64,000 nt of DNA, from positions 1 to 64,000 of the forward strand of contig NZ_LQPP01000025.1 in NCBI RefSeq assembly GCF_002102345.1, written 5' to 3'. This document shows, piece after piece, positions 54,200 to 62,486 of the stretch; the first letter of the stretch is position 1; each line of letters begins with the position of its first letter. The notes under the pieces were generated by a model. It worked only from the letters and a program-made list of their open reading frames with translations, made no database searches and was not told where the DNA came from. This stretch comes from Mycolicibacterium peregrinum. Its GTDB lineage: Bacteria; Actinomycetota; Actinomycetes; Mycobacteriales; Mycobacteriaceae. The translations under genes and the position numbers were made by a program.

Positions 54200-55336
54200 T
54201 CAGACGGTGGCGGCGAGTCGGTCCAGCGCGTTGCCGACGCTGGCGTGGGCGAGGCCCATGCTGGTGGTCATGCCGATACCGGTGGTGACGGTGACGACAT
54301 GGGTGCCCTCGATGGGCTGCTCGATCAGGAACTCCTGCCCGGGCGCCGAGGTGTAGACGCCCTGCCAACGCTCGGACACCTCGATGTCGTTGACGCCGAA
54401 CAGTTTCCGTGCCTCCTCGAGAAGAACGGCGAAGCCCTCCTCGGACTGGAACGGCGGTGCGGAGATGTCCCGGTAGTGGGTGTCGCCGATCAGCAGTGAG
54501 CCGTCGGGCTGCGGGGTGTACATCTGGTGCAGGTCGATCGCGACGTAATCCGGGTGTTCGGTGCGCAACCTCTCGGCCACCGCCCCGGTGCTCGGCAGCC
54601 CCTCGAATCCGGAGTACCGCAGTAGCGACCAGCCGGTGAACAGCGGTGCGGGCAACGCGAAGGCCAGCGGCAGCCGGGCCCGCAGCATGTGCAGCCGGCA
54701 GCGGAGCAGGCCGTCACGTTCGGCCAGCTCGGGGAACAACCGGTCGACGTCGTAGTTGACGGTGACGAACGTCGTGCCCCCATGCAGTGGCCCGCGTGAG
54801 GTGTGCACCACACCGGGCCCGAACCCGGAAGCCGCGGTGCGCCAATGGAAATCGACGCCCTCGGATTCGAGCCACCGAGCGATCGACGGGGCGGCGGTAC
54901 GCGGATCGACCTGCAGGTCATTGGGCAGGTACATGCCGCCGGTGACACCGGTCGACACCACCGGGATCCGCTCGAGGATCTGCTCGCGGCTCATTAGGCG
55001 CACCTCGCCGTCCTCGCGGGTGGCGGCGAACTCGTCCATCACCGCGAGCTCGTCGTCGTGGCGCGCGATGCAGAACGTGCCCGACTCGGCCGACCAGAAC
55101 CCCGCCTTGCGGGAGAGGTCGAGCCAGTGTTGACGGCCGTTGCGGGCGTAGTCCCGCGCGACGCCGGACTGCGCGGTGATGCAGGCGTGGCCGAAGTTCT
55201 GGACCGAAGCGCCGACGACACCGTCGGCGTGATCGACCACGGCGACGCTCAGTCCCCGCTGATGCGCGTGATAGGCGTGCGCCAGGCCGACGATGCCTGC
55301 ACCCACGACCACGACGTCGTAGCTGTGATTTCCCAT
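54200..55336 (-). CDS. FAD-dependent oxidoreductase of the TIGR03364/HpnW type
   Basis: The 378-residue DAO-family flavoenzyme starts MGNHSYDVVVVGAGIVGLAHAYHA, with VVGASVQNFGHACI following. The family is recognised for sitting beside PhnX-like HAD proteins, and some members oxidise aminoethylphosphonate-type amines to phosphonoacetaldehyde. The stop is 26 bp from the HAD start. Upstream is an 88-bp AT-rich gap with the shared AACTTGTCA motif. Together with the HAD, MFS and GntR genes it forms a catabolic unit. Confidence 0.87.
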   Translation of the reverse strand: MGNHSYDVVVVGAGIVGLAHAYHAHQRGLSVAVVDHADGVVGASVQNFGHACITAQSGVARDYARNGRQHWLDLSRKAGFWSAESGTFCIARHDDELAVMDEFAATREDGEVRLMSREQILERIPVVSTGVTGGMYLPNDLQVDPRTAAPSIARWLESEGVDFHWRTAASGFGPGVVHTSRGPLHGGTTFVTVNYDVDRLFPELAERDGLLRCRLHMLRARLPLAFALPAPLFTGWSLLRYSGFEGLPSTGAVAERLRTEHPDYVAIDLHQMYTPQPDGSLLIGDTHYRDISAPPFQSEEGFAVLLEEARKLFGVNDIEVSERWQGVYTSAPGQEFLIEQPIEGTHVVTVTTGIGMTTSMGLAHASVGNALDRLAATV

Positions 55337-55362
55337 GCGGACACTGTGGTCCACATCACCGC

Positions 55363-55380
55363 AACTTGTCAATATAAGTT
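55363..55380. promoter_or_regulatory. AACTTGTCA-containing box upstream of the HpnW-type gene
   Basis: AACTT (55363-55367) and AAGTT (55376-55380) form a short inverted repeat, and the left arm extends to AACTTGTCA (55363-55371). The same nine bases occur at 51128-51136 upstream of the GntR gene. A GntR operator is a reasonable inference but not established. Confidence 0.45.
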
Positions 55381-55424
55381 ACGAGTTTTTACCTCGTGTC
55401 TATATATGTAAAGTTCCGTTCACC

Positions 55425-57302
55425 TCACGGCGTGACGATGTTGAAGTCCGGGTCGGGCCGGTCCAGAGCGGCCAACAGCGACGGCAGGGCATCGGTGTCA
55501 CCGGTGACCTCGAGGCCCGGTGACGTGGCATCGCCGGTCGCGAAGGCCAGCAGTCGCAGCTTGTTCGCCAGCTTCACGGTGGTCAGCGCACTCGCCGCGT
55601 CGGCGTCGGCCTTGCGGTAGACCAGCACTCCGTTGCGGACCGTCACGCGGTAGTTCGTCGCGGTGTCGAGGAACGTCACATCGACGGTCAGGTCGAGGTC
55701 CCAGGCCCGCGGCCCGTTGAGGCTGATCGCGAGGACGTCGAACATCTGCTCGGGACTCAACTGGGCCAGCATCGTCGGCGCCGTGACCTGCCCTACCGTA
55801 CCGAACTTGCCATCCCGCAGCTCAAGAGCGCCGGAGAGGAAGTAGTTGCGCCACGTGGCGTTCTCCGAACCGTAGGCGAGCTGCTCCAGCGTGTCCGCAT
55901 AGAGCGCGCGGGCCGCGACGTGCTCGGCATCGGTGAACATCACATGATCCAGAAGTGTTGCCGCCCAGCGGTAATCACCTTCATCGAAGGCCTTGCCGGC
56001 CAGCTCGACGACCCGGTCGGGGCCGCCGATCGCATCGACGTAACGAGGTGACAGCGCCTCGGGTGGGTGCGGCCACAGGCGGGCCGGGTTGCCGTCGAAC
56101 CAACCCATATAGCGCTGGTAGATCGCCTTGACGTTGTGATTGACCGAGCCGTAGTAACCGTGGGCATGCCAGGCCCTCTCCAGTGCGGGCGGCAACTGGA
56201 ACTGCTCGGCGATCTCGATGCCGGTGTAGCCCTGGTTGAGCTGGCGCAACGTCTGATCGTGCAGGTATGCGTACAGATCCCGTTGCAGCGACAGGAATTC
56301 CACGATCCGTTCCCGGCCCCATGTCGGCCAGTGGTGCGAGGCGAACACGACGTCGGTCCGGTCGGAGAAGGTGTCGATCGCCTCGGTGAGATACCCGGCC
56401 CAGCCGTGCGGGTCACGCACCAGAGCACCGCGCAGGGTCAGCAGATTGTGGAGATTGTGGGTGGCGTTCTCGGCCATGCACAACGCACGGAACTTCGGGA
56501 AGTAGAAGTGCATCTCGGCGGGCGCCTCGGTCCCGGGTGCCATCTGGAACTCGATCTCGACGCCATCGATGGTGTGGGTCTCACCGGTGCGGCAGATGTC
56601 GATGGTGGGCACGATCATCGCGACCTCGCCAGTGGACGTGCTCTGGCCGAGCCCGCACCCGACCTGGCCCTGCGGCCCGCGGTCCAGCCGCCCGCCGTAT
56701 TGGTAGGTGGCGCGACGGGTCATCGCGGTGCCGGCATAGACGTTCTCCTGCACCGCGTGTTCGACGAATCCCTCGGGCGCCAGCACCGCGACCTTGCCCG
56801 CGTCGACGTCGGCCTGGTTGGTGACGCCGAGGACACCGCCGAAGTGGTCGCCGTGGCTGTGGGTGTAGATGACCGCGACCACGGGCCGGTCCCCCCGATG
56901 CTCGCGGTACAGCTTGAACGCGGCCGCGGCCACCTCGGTGGAGATCAACGGGTCGATGACGATGACGCCGGTATCGCCCTCGATGAAGCTGATGTTCGAG
57001 ATGTCCAACCCGCGCACCTGATAGATGCCCTCGACCACCTCATAGAGGCCCTGCTTGGCGCACAGTTGCGACTGGCGCCAGAGGCTCGGGTGTACCGACG
57101 GCGGCGCCTCCCCTTCGAGGAAGGCATAGACGTCGTTGTCCCACACCACGGTTCCGTCCGCCGCTCGCACCACACACGGGTCGAGTGCGGCGATGAAACC
57201 GCGGTCGGTGTCGTCGAAATCGCGCGTGTCCTCGAAAGGCAGGCTCGTCAGGTGCTCGCGGTGGGCGGCCTCGATGACGGCGGCCGGTGGCTTCTGCTCC
57301 AT
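55425..57302 (-). CDS. MBL-fold alkyl/aryl sulfatase (SdsA1-like, Rv3762c ortholog)
   Basis: The 625-residue protein has the metallo-beta-lactamase zinc motif H148-S-H150-G-D152-H153 in YTHSHGDHFGG, an alkylsulfatase dimerisation domain (about 390-480) and a SCP2-like C-terminus (about 500-625). Its architecture matches SdsA1-type alkylsulfatases that release alcohol and sulfate. No signal peptide is evident. Rv3762c is of almost the same length, and in M. tuberculosis it adjoins lpqH, which is not the case here. Confidence 0.92.
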   Translation of the reverse strand: MEQKPPAAVIEAAHREHLTSLPFEDTRDFDDTDRGFIAALDPCVVRAADGTVVWDNDVYAFLEGEAPPSVHPSLWRQSQLCAKQGLYEVVEGIYQVRGLDISNISFIEGDTGVIVIDPLISTEVAAAAFKLYREHRGDRPVVAVIYTHSHGDHFGGVLGVTNQADVDAGKVAVLAPEGFVEHAVQENVYAGTAMTRRATYQYGGRLDRGPQGQVGCGLGQSTSTGEVAMIVPTIDICRTGETHTIDGVEIEFQMAPGTEAPAEMHFYFPKFRALCMAENATHNLHNLLTLRGALVRDPHGWAGYLTEAIDTFSDRTDVVFASHHWPTWGRERIVEFLSLQRDLYAYLHDQTLRQLNQGYTGIEIAEQFQLPPALERAWHAHGYYGSVNHNVKAIYQRYMGWFDGNPARLWPHPPEALSPRYVDAIGGPDRVVELAGKAFDEGDYRWAATLLDHVMFTDAEHVAARALYADTLEQLAYGSENATWRNYFLSGALELRDGKFGTVGQVTAPTMLAQLSPEQMFDVLAISLNGPRAWDLDLTVDVTFLDTATNYRVTVRNGVLVYRKADADAASALTTVKLANKLRLLAFATGDATSPGLEVTGDTDALPSLLAALDRPDPDFNIVTP

Positions 57303-57320
57303 ACCGACGAGCCTGCCACT

Positions 57321-58193
57321 TCAGAGTGACGGCACGGTCACGCTTGCCGGAATGATCCGACTGATCTCGTCGGCCCCGTGCCCCGCGTCGACCGCCGCGT
57401 CCACGTAGCCCCGGAAGGCTTCCAGCGCGCCGGCGTCCAGACCCGCCGCCCGCGACGCAGCGATCAGATGCCGCACCGAGGCGGCCACCGAGGACACCGA
57501 GGCGCTGGCGTCGCCGTGACGGTCGGCCTCGACGCGTTCGGCGATCTCGCCGAAGATCGGCGGCAGGATCGCGGCGATGTTGCTCGCATGCGGCAGCAGC
57601 TCCGTCGGTGGAATGCCATGCGCACCCGCCATCGCGAGGGCATGCACGAACCCGCTGACCGAAGTCCAGAACACATCGAGCAGGGCCATGTCGAAGGCCG
57701 CGGCCCGACCCACCTCCGCGCCGACCCAACTGACCGTCGCCAACGCCTCGAGCACGTCCCGGTGGGCGTCGAACACGTCGCGCGGTCCGGCGAGAAGAAT
57801 GCTCGCGCTGGGGGTTCCGATGGTGTCGGTCGGCGTCATGATGGCCCCGTCGAGATAACGTCCGCCGCGTGCGGTCACCAGGTCCTCGGTGTGGTGCGCC
57901 GAATCCGGGATATCTGAGGACAATCCGATGACCACCCGGCCCGCGAGTGCATCGCCCGCCGCGGTCAGCACCGCGTCTGCGGCCGCCTGATCGACGACGT
58001 TGACCAGGACGAGATCGCCGGCCGCAGCCGCCAGCGCGGGTGTATCGGCCCACAGCGCGCCGCGGGCACGGAGCGCGTCGGCCTTGGCCGCCGTCCGGTT
58101 CCACACGGTAGTGCGAAATTTCGCAGCCACCAGCGCGCCCGCGAGCGCCTGCCCCATCGGTCCCAGACCGAGCACGGTGACGGTGGTGGTCAT
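57321..58193 (-). CDS. Imine-reductase-like NAD(P)-dependent oxidoreductase (copy 1)
   Basis: The 290-residue protein has VTVLGLGPMGQALAGAL at the N-terminus, the Rossmann fold of 6-phosphogluconate/imine-reductase enzymes, and LDVFWTSVSGFVHA in the helical domain. Its ATG overlaps the stop of copy 2 (ATGA), so both are translated together. The pair is under a divergent HxlR regulator. Substrate unknown. Confidence 0.87.
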   Translation of the reverse strand: MTTTVTVLGLGPMGQALAGALVAAKFRTTVWNRTAAKADALRARGALWADTPALAAAAGDLVLVNVVDQAAADAVLTAAGDALAGRVVIGLSSDIPDSAHHTEDLVTARGGRYLDGAIMTPTDTIGTPSASILLAGPRDVFDAHRDVLEALATVSWVGAEVGRAAAFDMALLDVFWTSVSGFVHALAMAGAHGIPPTELLPHASNIAAILPPIFGEIAERVEADRHGDASASVSSVAASVRHLIAASRAAGLDAGALEAFRGYVDAAVDAGHGADEISRIIPASVTVPSL

Positions 58194-59065
58194 GCGGCCG
58201 CCCCGTTCTTGATGCTCTCGATGATGCGGGCGAAGCCGTCATTGCCGTGGCCGGCGTCGATCTGCCGGTGGATCAGCCGTTGCACCATGTCGACGACTTC
58301 GGTACTGATCCCCTGGTCCCGGCTGGCGTCGACGATGTCGGTGAGATCGGAGAAATGCAGACTCTGCTGGCCGGGTACCGAGTAGTCGCCACCGTCGATG
58401 ACGGTCGCGTACCCGGCGATCGCGGGCATCAGGGCCGGCAGCCACGCGGCCGTGCGGGCGGCGAACTCCTTCGCGGGCACTCCGGCTGCTCCCACCATGG
58501 CGGCTCCGTGCGCGAAACCCGCGAACATCACGTACATGGCCGACAGCAGCGCCAGGTCATACAGCGACGCCATGCCGGCATCGTCGCCGAAGTACTCAGT
58601 GCTGCCCCACAGTTCGAAGAGCTCGCGATGGTCTTCGAACAAGGCGGCCGAGCCGCTGTAGAGGATCGCCGACTGCGGCGTCGTGATCATCTCCGGCGTC
58701 GCCATGATGCCGCCGTCCAGATAGTCGGCACCGTGGGCGGCAGCCCAGCGTGCCAACTCGCGTGCTCCGTTCGGTGATGTCGTGGTCAGGTTCACCAACC
58801 GGCGGCCGGCCAGCAGGTCCGCGACGGGATCGAGAACCTCACGCACCGAAGCCTGGTCGAACAGGCAGACGACGATCACGTCCGCGTCGAGCGCCGCAGC
58901 CGGATCTGCCGCAGCGGTGGCCCCCGCCTCGACGAGTGCGGCGGTCCGTGCAGCGCTCCGGTTCCAGACGACGGTGGGGTGGCCTGCCTTCACGGCGGCG
59001 CCTGCCAGAGCCGAACCCATTTCACCGAGACCGAGAAAACTGACCGCATGGCGTGTGGTTGTCAT
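58190..59065 (-). CDS. Imine-reductase-like NAD(P)-dependent oxidoreductase (copy 2)
   Basis: The 291-residue paralog has VSFLGLGEMGSALAGAAVKAG and GYLDGG-like motifs (ADYLDGGIMATPE) with YDLALLSAMYVMFAGFAHG. I chose the ATG at 59065 (MTTTRHAVSFLG), which lies 102 bp from the divergent HxlR start. It is first in the two-gene operon. The two copies look clearly homologous but well diverged. Substrate unknown. Confidence 0.88.
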   Translation of the reverse strand: MTTTRHAVSFLGLGEMGSALAGAAVKAGHPTVVWNRSAARTAALVEAGATAAADPAAALDADVIVVCLFDQASVREVLDPVADLLAGRRLVNLTTTSPNGARELARWAAAHGADYLDGGIMATPEMITTPQSAILYSGSAALFEDHRELFELWGSTEYFGDDAGMASLYDLALLSAMYVMFAGFAHGAAMVGAAGVPAKEFAARTAAWLPALMPAIAGYATVIDGGDYSVPGQQSLHFSDLTDIVDASRDQGISTEVVDMVQRLIHRQIDAGHGNDGFARIIESIKNGAAA

Positions 59066-59099
59066 GCCACCATCGTTGGAGAGACACTGACTAGCCGAC

Positions 59100-59126
59100 A
59101 AGTACCCACTTAAAAGTGGGATACTT
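59100..59126. promoter_or_regulatory. Probable HxlR operator
   Basis: AAGTACCCACTT (59100-59111) and AAGTGGGATACTT (59114-59126) form a near-perfect inverted repeat across a 2-bp spacer, with one extra base in the right arm. It sits between the divergent HxlR and imine-reductase-like operons, as expected of an autoregulatory HxlR site. Confidence 0.8.
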
Positions 59127-59167
59127 ACTTTTTTGAAACTATTGGCCCCGAGCAGGGAGAATGTCCG

Positions 59168-59506
59168 ATGACGCAGCTCGGCAAGTACACCTGCGGACTC
59201 GATGCGGCGTTCGCCGTGGTGGACGGCAAATGGAAACCGCTGATCCTCTGGGAACTGCAAGAAGGCCCGAAACGCTTCAACGCGCTGCACCGCAGCCTGC
59301 CCGGGGTGTCCCAGAAGATGCTGACCCAGCACCTCAAGGAACTCCAGCGGCACGGCGTCGTGCATCGGGAGAGCTATCACGAGGTTCCGCCGCGGGTGGA
59401 GTACTCCATGACGCCCGCGGGCCGAGAGCTACTCGAATCCCTTGAACCACTCGGGGATTGGGCCACCAAACACATCGAGCTGATCTGCGCCGACGAGGCC
59501 GGCTAG
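59168..59506 (+). CDS. HxlR-family winged-helix regulator
   Basis: The 112-residue regulator has the family core YTCGLDAAFAVVDGKWKPLI and PGVSQKMLTQHLKELQRHGV. Cys9 is at the position used for redox or aldehyde sensing in some family members. It is divergent from the imine-reductase-like genes and probably controls them by the palindrome between. Confidence 0.9.
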   Translation: MTQLGKYTCGLDAAFAVVDGKWKPLILWELQEGPKRFNALHRSLPGVSQKMLTQHLKELQRHGVVHRESYHEVPPRVEYSMTPAGRELLESLEPLGDWATKHIELICADEAG

Positions 59507-59524
59507 GCTAGCCGCCGGCAGTGT

Positions 59525-60025
59525 TCACGACCGGTCCACGGTGTGCAGGCTGACGTCTGACAACACCCCTGAGGCGATTCGTGCCGTCATGTACGTGCAG
59601 TACGGCTGGCGACGCCGGTCCGTCGGCGATCCCGGATTCAGCAGGCGCAGACCGGTTTTCGCGGTGGTATCCCAGGGGATGTGGCTGTGCCCGAACACCA
59701 GGACGTCGGTGCCGGGATAGTCGCGGGCCATCCGGGCCTCCCGACCCGTGGCCGCACCCGTCTCGTGCACGACGGTGAATCGCAGACCGTCCAGCGTGAC
59801 GTCGGCACGCTCGGGCAACCGCCTACGCAATTCGGCCCCGTCGTTGTTGCCCCAGCAGCCGATCAGGTGCGCCGCGCGTGAACTGAGCGTGTCGAGCAGC
59901 CCGGGGTCGACCCAATCACCGGCGTGGACAACGACATCCGCCTGGTCCACCTCCTCCCACACCTGAGCCGGCAGATCCTTGGCGCGCTTGGGGACATGGG
60001 TATCGGCGATCAGCAGCAGCCGCAT
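59525..60025 (-). CDS. YfcE-type metallophosphoesterase
   Basis: The 166-residue protein has the calcineurin-type core motifs LLIADTHVP, VHAGDW, GNND and VFGHSHIP. It hydrolyses a phosphate ester or cyclic nucleotide with a two-metal centre. Neighbours are unrelated. It is convergent with the HxlR gene. Confidence 0.88.
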   Translation of the reverse strand: MRLLLIADTHVPKRAKDLPAQVWEEVDQADVVVHAGDWVDPGLLDTLSSRAAHLIGCWGNNDGAELRRRLPERADVTLDGLRFTVVHETGAATGREARMARDYPGTDVLVFGHSHIPWDTTAKTGLRLLNPGSPTDRRRQPYCTYMTARIASGVLSDVSLHTVDRS

Positions 60026-60089
60026 GCCAGCCGAGCCTACGTGACCGATGCCGGTGAGCCCGGGATCTCGTACCGCTTACACTCCGACC

Positions 60090-60446
60090 ATGGATCTACT
60101 ACGCAACGTAGTTGTTTATGCGCATCTCATCGGCTTCGCGGTCATGGTCGGCGCCTGGATCGCCGAGGCCGCAGCCCGACGCTTCCTGATCACCCCGGTG
60201 ATGACCTACGGCATGGTGCTGTCGCTCGCCACCGGCATCGCCCTGGCCGCGCCCTGGCCCGCCGGCATCGTGCTGAACTACCCCAAGATCGGCACCAAGC
60301 TGGTCATCCTGGTGGCCCTCGGGGCGGTTTTGGGCATCGGCACGGCACGGCAGCGTCGAGCGGGCGGACAACCGGTCATGGGACTGTTCATCGCCGCCGG
60401 CGTATTGCCCCTGCTCGCGTCGGCGATCGCAGTGCTCTGGAACTGA
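60090..60446 (+). CDS. Small hypothetical membrane protein
   Basis: The 118-residue protein has about four hydrophobic segments (YAHLIGFAVMVGAWI, VMTYGMVLSLATGIALAA, LVILVALGAVLGIG, LFIAAGVLPLLASAIAVLW). I start at the ATG at 60090, 64 bp from the divergent phosphoesterase start. No conserved motif was recognised. Function unknown. Confidence 0.7.
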   Translation: MDLLRNVVVYAHLIGFAVMVGAWIAEAAARRFLITPVMTYGMVLSLATGIALAAPWPAGIVLNYPKIGTKLVILVALGAVLGIGTARQRRAGGQPVMGLFIAAGVLPLLASAIAVLWN

Positions 60447-60478
60447 GCCCCGGGCCCGAACCTGAGCTGAACCTGAGA

Positions 60479-60530
60479 CGTTCCCGTAAAGTTAACTGGC
60501 AAACAACATTTGTCGGCAGGTACGGGAACG
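60479..60530 (+). promoter_or_regulatory. Inverted repeat directly before the next start codon
   Basis: CGTTCCCGTA (60479-60488) and TACGGGAACG (60521-60530) form a perfect 10-bp inverted repeat 32 bp apart, ending right at the ATG at 60531. The probable ribosome site GGCAGG is inside the loop. Could be a leader hairpin or protein-binding site. Confidence 0.6.
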
Positions 60531-60962
60531 ATGGGTCACAGACACGCCATGGCAACCGCCAAGGTCATGCGCACGGCGGCATTCACCGGATGCGCTTCAC
60601 CACACGGTGACATCCGGGTGCGCGCGCGCACGCGTCCTGCGGAACCCGCGCGTCAGACCCACCACGGCGCGTTCGAGCAGCCGCGGAAGCGCCGCTACAT
60701 CGGGCAGCTGAAGACCTCGACATCCACGGTGGCCGGCCGGTCACCGTGGATGAACGATCGCGTCACCGTGCTGCGCAGGTTCCTCGCCGAGTTGCACGGG
60801 CTGCATCTGCCGCCCGAACTCGCCCGGGTCCAGGTGGCCGGCCACATCGAACTACTGGTCTCTGTGCTCCGCCTGGACCGCCAGAGCGCCCGTCAGTTCG
60901 TCACCGACGACGTACTGCGCGAGATGGCCGTCGACATCGCCACCGCCGTCGCTTCCGACTGA
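60531..60962 (+). CDS. Hypothetical protein, start uncertain
   Basis: The frame codes for 143 residues from the ATG at 60531 (or 70 residues from the ATG at 60750, MNDRVTVLRRFL). The C-terminal part, including LHLPPELARVQVAGHIELLV and QFVTDDVLREMAVDIA, looks like real protein; the first half is basic and low in structure. A second inverted repeat (60724-60749) lies just before the internal ATG. I do not recognise a family. Confidence 0.5.
   Translation: MGHRHAMATAKVMRTAAFTGCASPHGDIRVRARTRPAEPARQTHHGAFEQPRKRRYIGQLKTSTSTVAGRSPWMNDRVTVLRRFLAELHGLHLPPELARVQVAGHIELLVSVLRLDRQSARQFVTDDVLREMAVDIATAVASD
60724..60749 (+). promoter_or_regulatory. Inverted repeat just before the internal ATG at 60750
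   Basis: CCACGGTG (60724-60731) pairs with CACCGTGG (60742-60749), with a GC-rich loop. Its position immediately before an in-frame ATG raises the possibility of a shorter protein, or of control of translation. Confidence 0.45.
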
Positions 60963-61065
60963 GGCATCCGCGGCCGTCGGTAGCCCCACGCCCACGCGCC
61001 GAGATCGACGCCAGGGTCGTTGCTTCGCCGGAATTACAACCCTGATGTCGATCTCGACGCAATGC

Positions 61066-61107
61066 AAAAAAATCGAGGCGCAGTCCGCAGACCGCGCCTC
61101 GATTTTT
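61066..61107. terminator. Bidirectional intrinsic terminator
   Basis: AAAAATCGAGGCGC (61068-61081) pairs with GCGCCTCGATTTTT (61094-61107) over a 12-nt loop. Both strands end in a T run (seven A at 61066-61072; five T at 61103-61107), so it can end transcription from either side. It lies between the hypothetical gene and the minus-strand tRNA-Arg. Confidence 0.9.
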
Positions 61108-61113
61108 CCAGAG

Positions 61114-61186
61114 TGCGCCCGAAGGGATTCGAACCCCTAACCTTCTGATCCGTAGTCAGATGCTCTATCCGTTGAGCTACGGGCGC
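61114..61186 (-). tRNA. tRNA-Arg(ACG)
   Basis: On the minus strand, acceptor GCGCCCG (61186 to 61180) pairs with CGGGCGC (61121 to 61115), discriminator A at 61114. Anticodon loop CTACGGA gives ACG, the substrate of TadA for inosine formation. T-arm GGTTCGAATCC is present. In M. tuberculosis argV and serV also lie upstream of hisC2. Confidence 0.96.
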
Positions 61187-61226
61187 CTAGCGTTATTCAG
61201 TTGTGCGGTTGACAAGTCAACCGTGG

Positions 61227-61315
61227 CGGAGGCGAGAGGATTTGAACCTCCGGTCCCCTGTAAGGGGGACAACTCATTAGCAGTGAGTCCCATTCGGCCG
61301 CTCTGGCACGCCTCC
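61227..61315 (-). tRNA. tRNA-Ser(GCT)
   Basis: On the minus strand, acceptor GGAGGCG (61315 to 61309) pairs with CGCCTCC (61234 to 61228). The anticodon loop CTGCTAA gives GCT. A long variable arm with CCCCC/GGGGG pairing and T-arm GGTTCAAATCC are present. It lies 40 bp from tRNA-Arg(ACG) on the same strand. Confidence 0.96.
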
Positions 61316-61403
61316 TTCGAACTTCTGTGAGGGTACCGGACTCCGTCCTGTCGCCCGAAACCGCCGAGGGCACACAGTACACAGCCTCCCCTATTCTGGC
61401 CAA

Positions 61404-62486
61404 GTGAGTATCCGTTTGCGCCCCGAAATGGCCGACCTCCCGGCGTACGCACCAGGCAAAACAGTTCCAGGCGCAATCAAGATCGCGAGCAACGAAACCG
61501 TGCATCCGCCGCTTCCCAGCGTGCGCGAGGCGATCGTGCGAGCCACCGAGAACATCAACCGCTACCCCGACAACGGGTACCTTGACCTGCGCGAACATCT
61601 GGCCAAGCACGTGGGCTTCGCGCCCGAGAACATCGCCGTCGGCTGCGGTTCGGTGAGCCTGTGCCAGCAGTTGATACAAATCACATCCGCTCCCGGCGAC
61701 GAAGTCGTGTACGGATGGCGCAGTTTCGAGATCTATCCGCTGCAGATCCGCACCGCCGGCGCGACGGGCGTTCCGGTGCCGTTGCGTGACGAGACTCACG
61801 ATCTCGACGCCATGCTCGCGGCGGTAACCGATCGCACCCGGCTGATCTTCGTCTGCAACCCGAACAACCCGACTTCCACCGTCGTAGAGCCCGAGGCGCT
61901 GGCCCGGTTTGTCGCGGCGGTACCCGACGACATCCTGATCGTGCTCGACGAGGCCTATGTGGAGTACATCCGTGACGGGTTGCTGCCCGACAGCCTCGGC
62001 CTGGTCCGCTCGCATCGCAATGTCGTTGTTCTGCGCACCTTCTCGAAGGCCTACGGGCTGGCCGGCCTGCGGGTCGGGTACGCCGTCGCCGATCCGGAGA
62101 TCGTGACGGCCCTGGGCAAGGTCTACGTTCCGTTCAGCGCCACGAGCGTGTCCCAGGCCGCGGCCATCGCCAGCCTCGAGGCCGCCGACGAACTCCTGGC
62201 CCGCACCGACGCTGTCGTCGCCGAGCGCACCCGCGTCAGCGCGGCCTTGCGCGACGCCGGATTCACACTCCCGCCGTCACAGGCCAACTTCGTCTGGTTA
62301 CCTCTGGCCGAACGCACTCTGGACTTCGTGGCCAGGGCCGCCGACAACCGGCTCATCGTGCGCCCGTACGGTGAGGACGGCGTGCGGGTCACCATCGGGG
62401 CCCCGCACGAGAACGACGCCTTCCTGGAATTCGCCACGCGCTGGATCGCGGGTGACGCCGGGACTCGGACAGGGGAGACCAAGTGA
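61404..62486 (+). CDS. pat: Aromatic/histidinol-phosphate-type aminotransferase (HisC2/Pat, Rv3772-like)
   Basis: The 360-residue PLP enzyme has NETVHPPLPSV, DLREHLAKHVGFAPENI, VCNPNNPTSTVV, VLDEAYVEY and the PLP lysine K215 in TFSKAYGLAGLR. The GTG start at 61404 gives SIRLRPEMADLPAYAPGK, matching Rv3772. It likely transaminates phenylpyruvate or 4-hydroxyphenylpyruvate, the product of the tyrA reaction. Its stop overlaps the next start by ATGA-like GTGA. Confidence 0.9.
   Translation: MSIRLRPEMADLPAYAPGKTVPGAIKIASNETVHPPLPSVREAIVRATENINRYPDNGYLDLREHLAKHVGFAPENIAVGCGSVSLCQQLIQITSAPGDEVVYGWRSFEIYPLQIRTAGATGVPVPLRDETHDLDAMLAAVTDRTRLIFVCNPNNPTSTVVEPEALARFVAAVPDDILIVLDEAYVEYIRDGLLPDSLGLVRSHRNVVVLRTFSKAYGLAGLRVGYAVADPEIVTALGKVYVPFSATSVSQAAAIASLEAADELLARTDAVVAERTRVSAALRDAGFTLPPSQANFVWLPLAERTLDFVARAADNRLIVRPYGEDGVRVTIGAPHENDAFLEFATRWIAGDAGTRTGETK

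Noticed and set aside
55337-55424. TTGACA at 55367-55372 (minus strand) as a SigA -35 box
   Set aside because: No convincing -10 hexamer is found at proper spacing, so I only list the inverted repeat.
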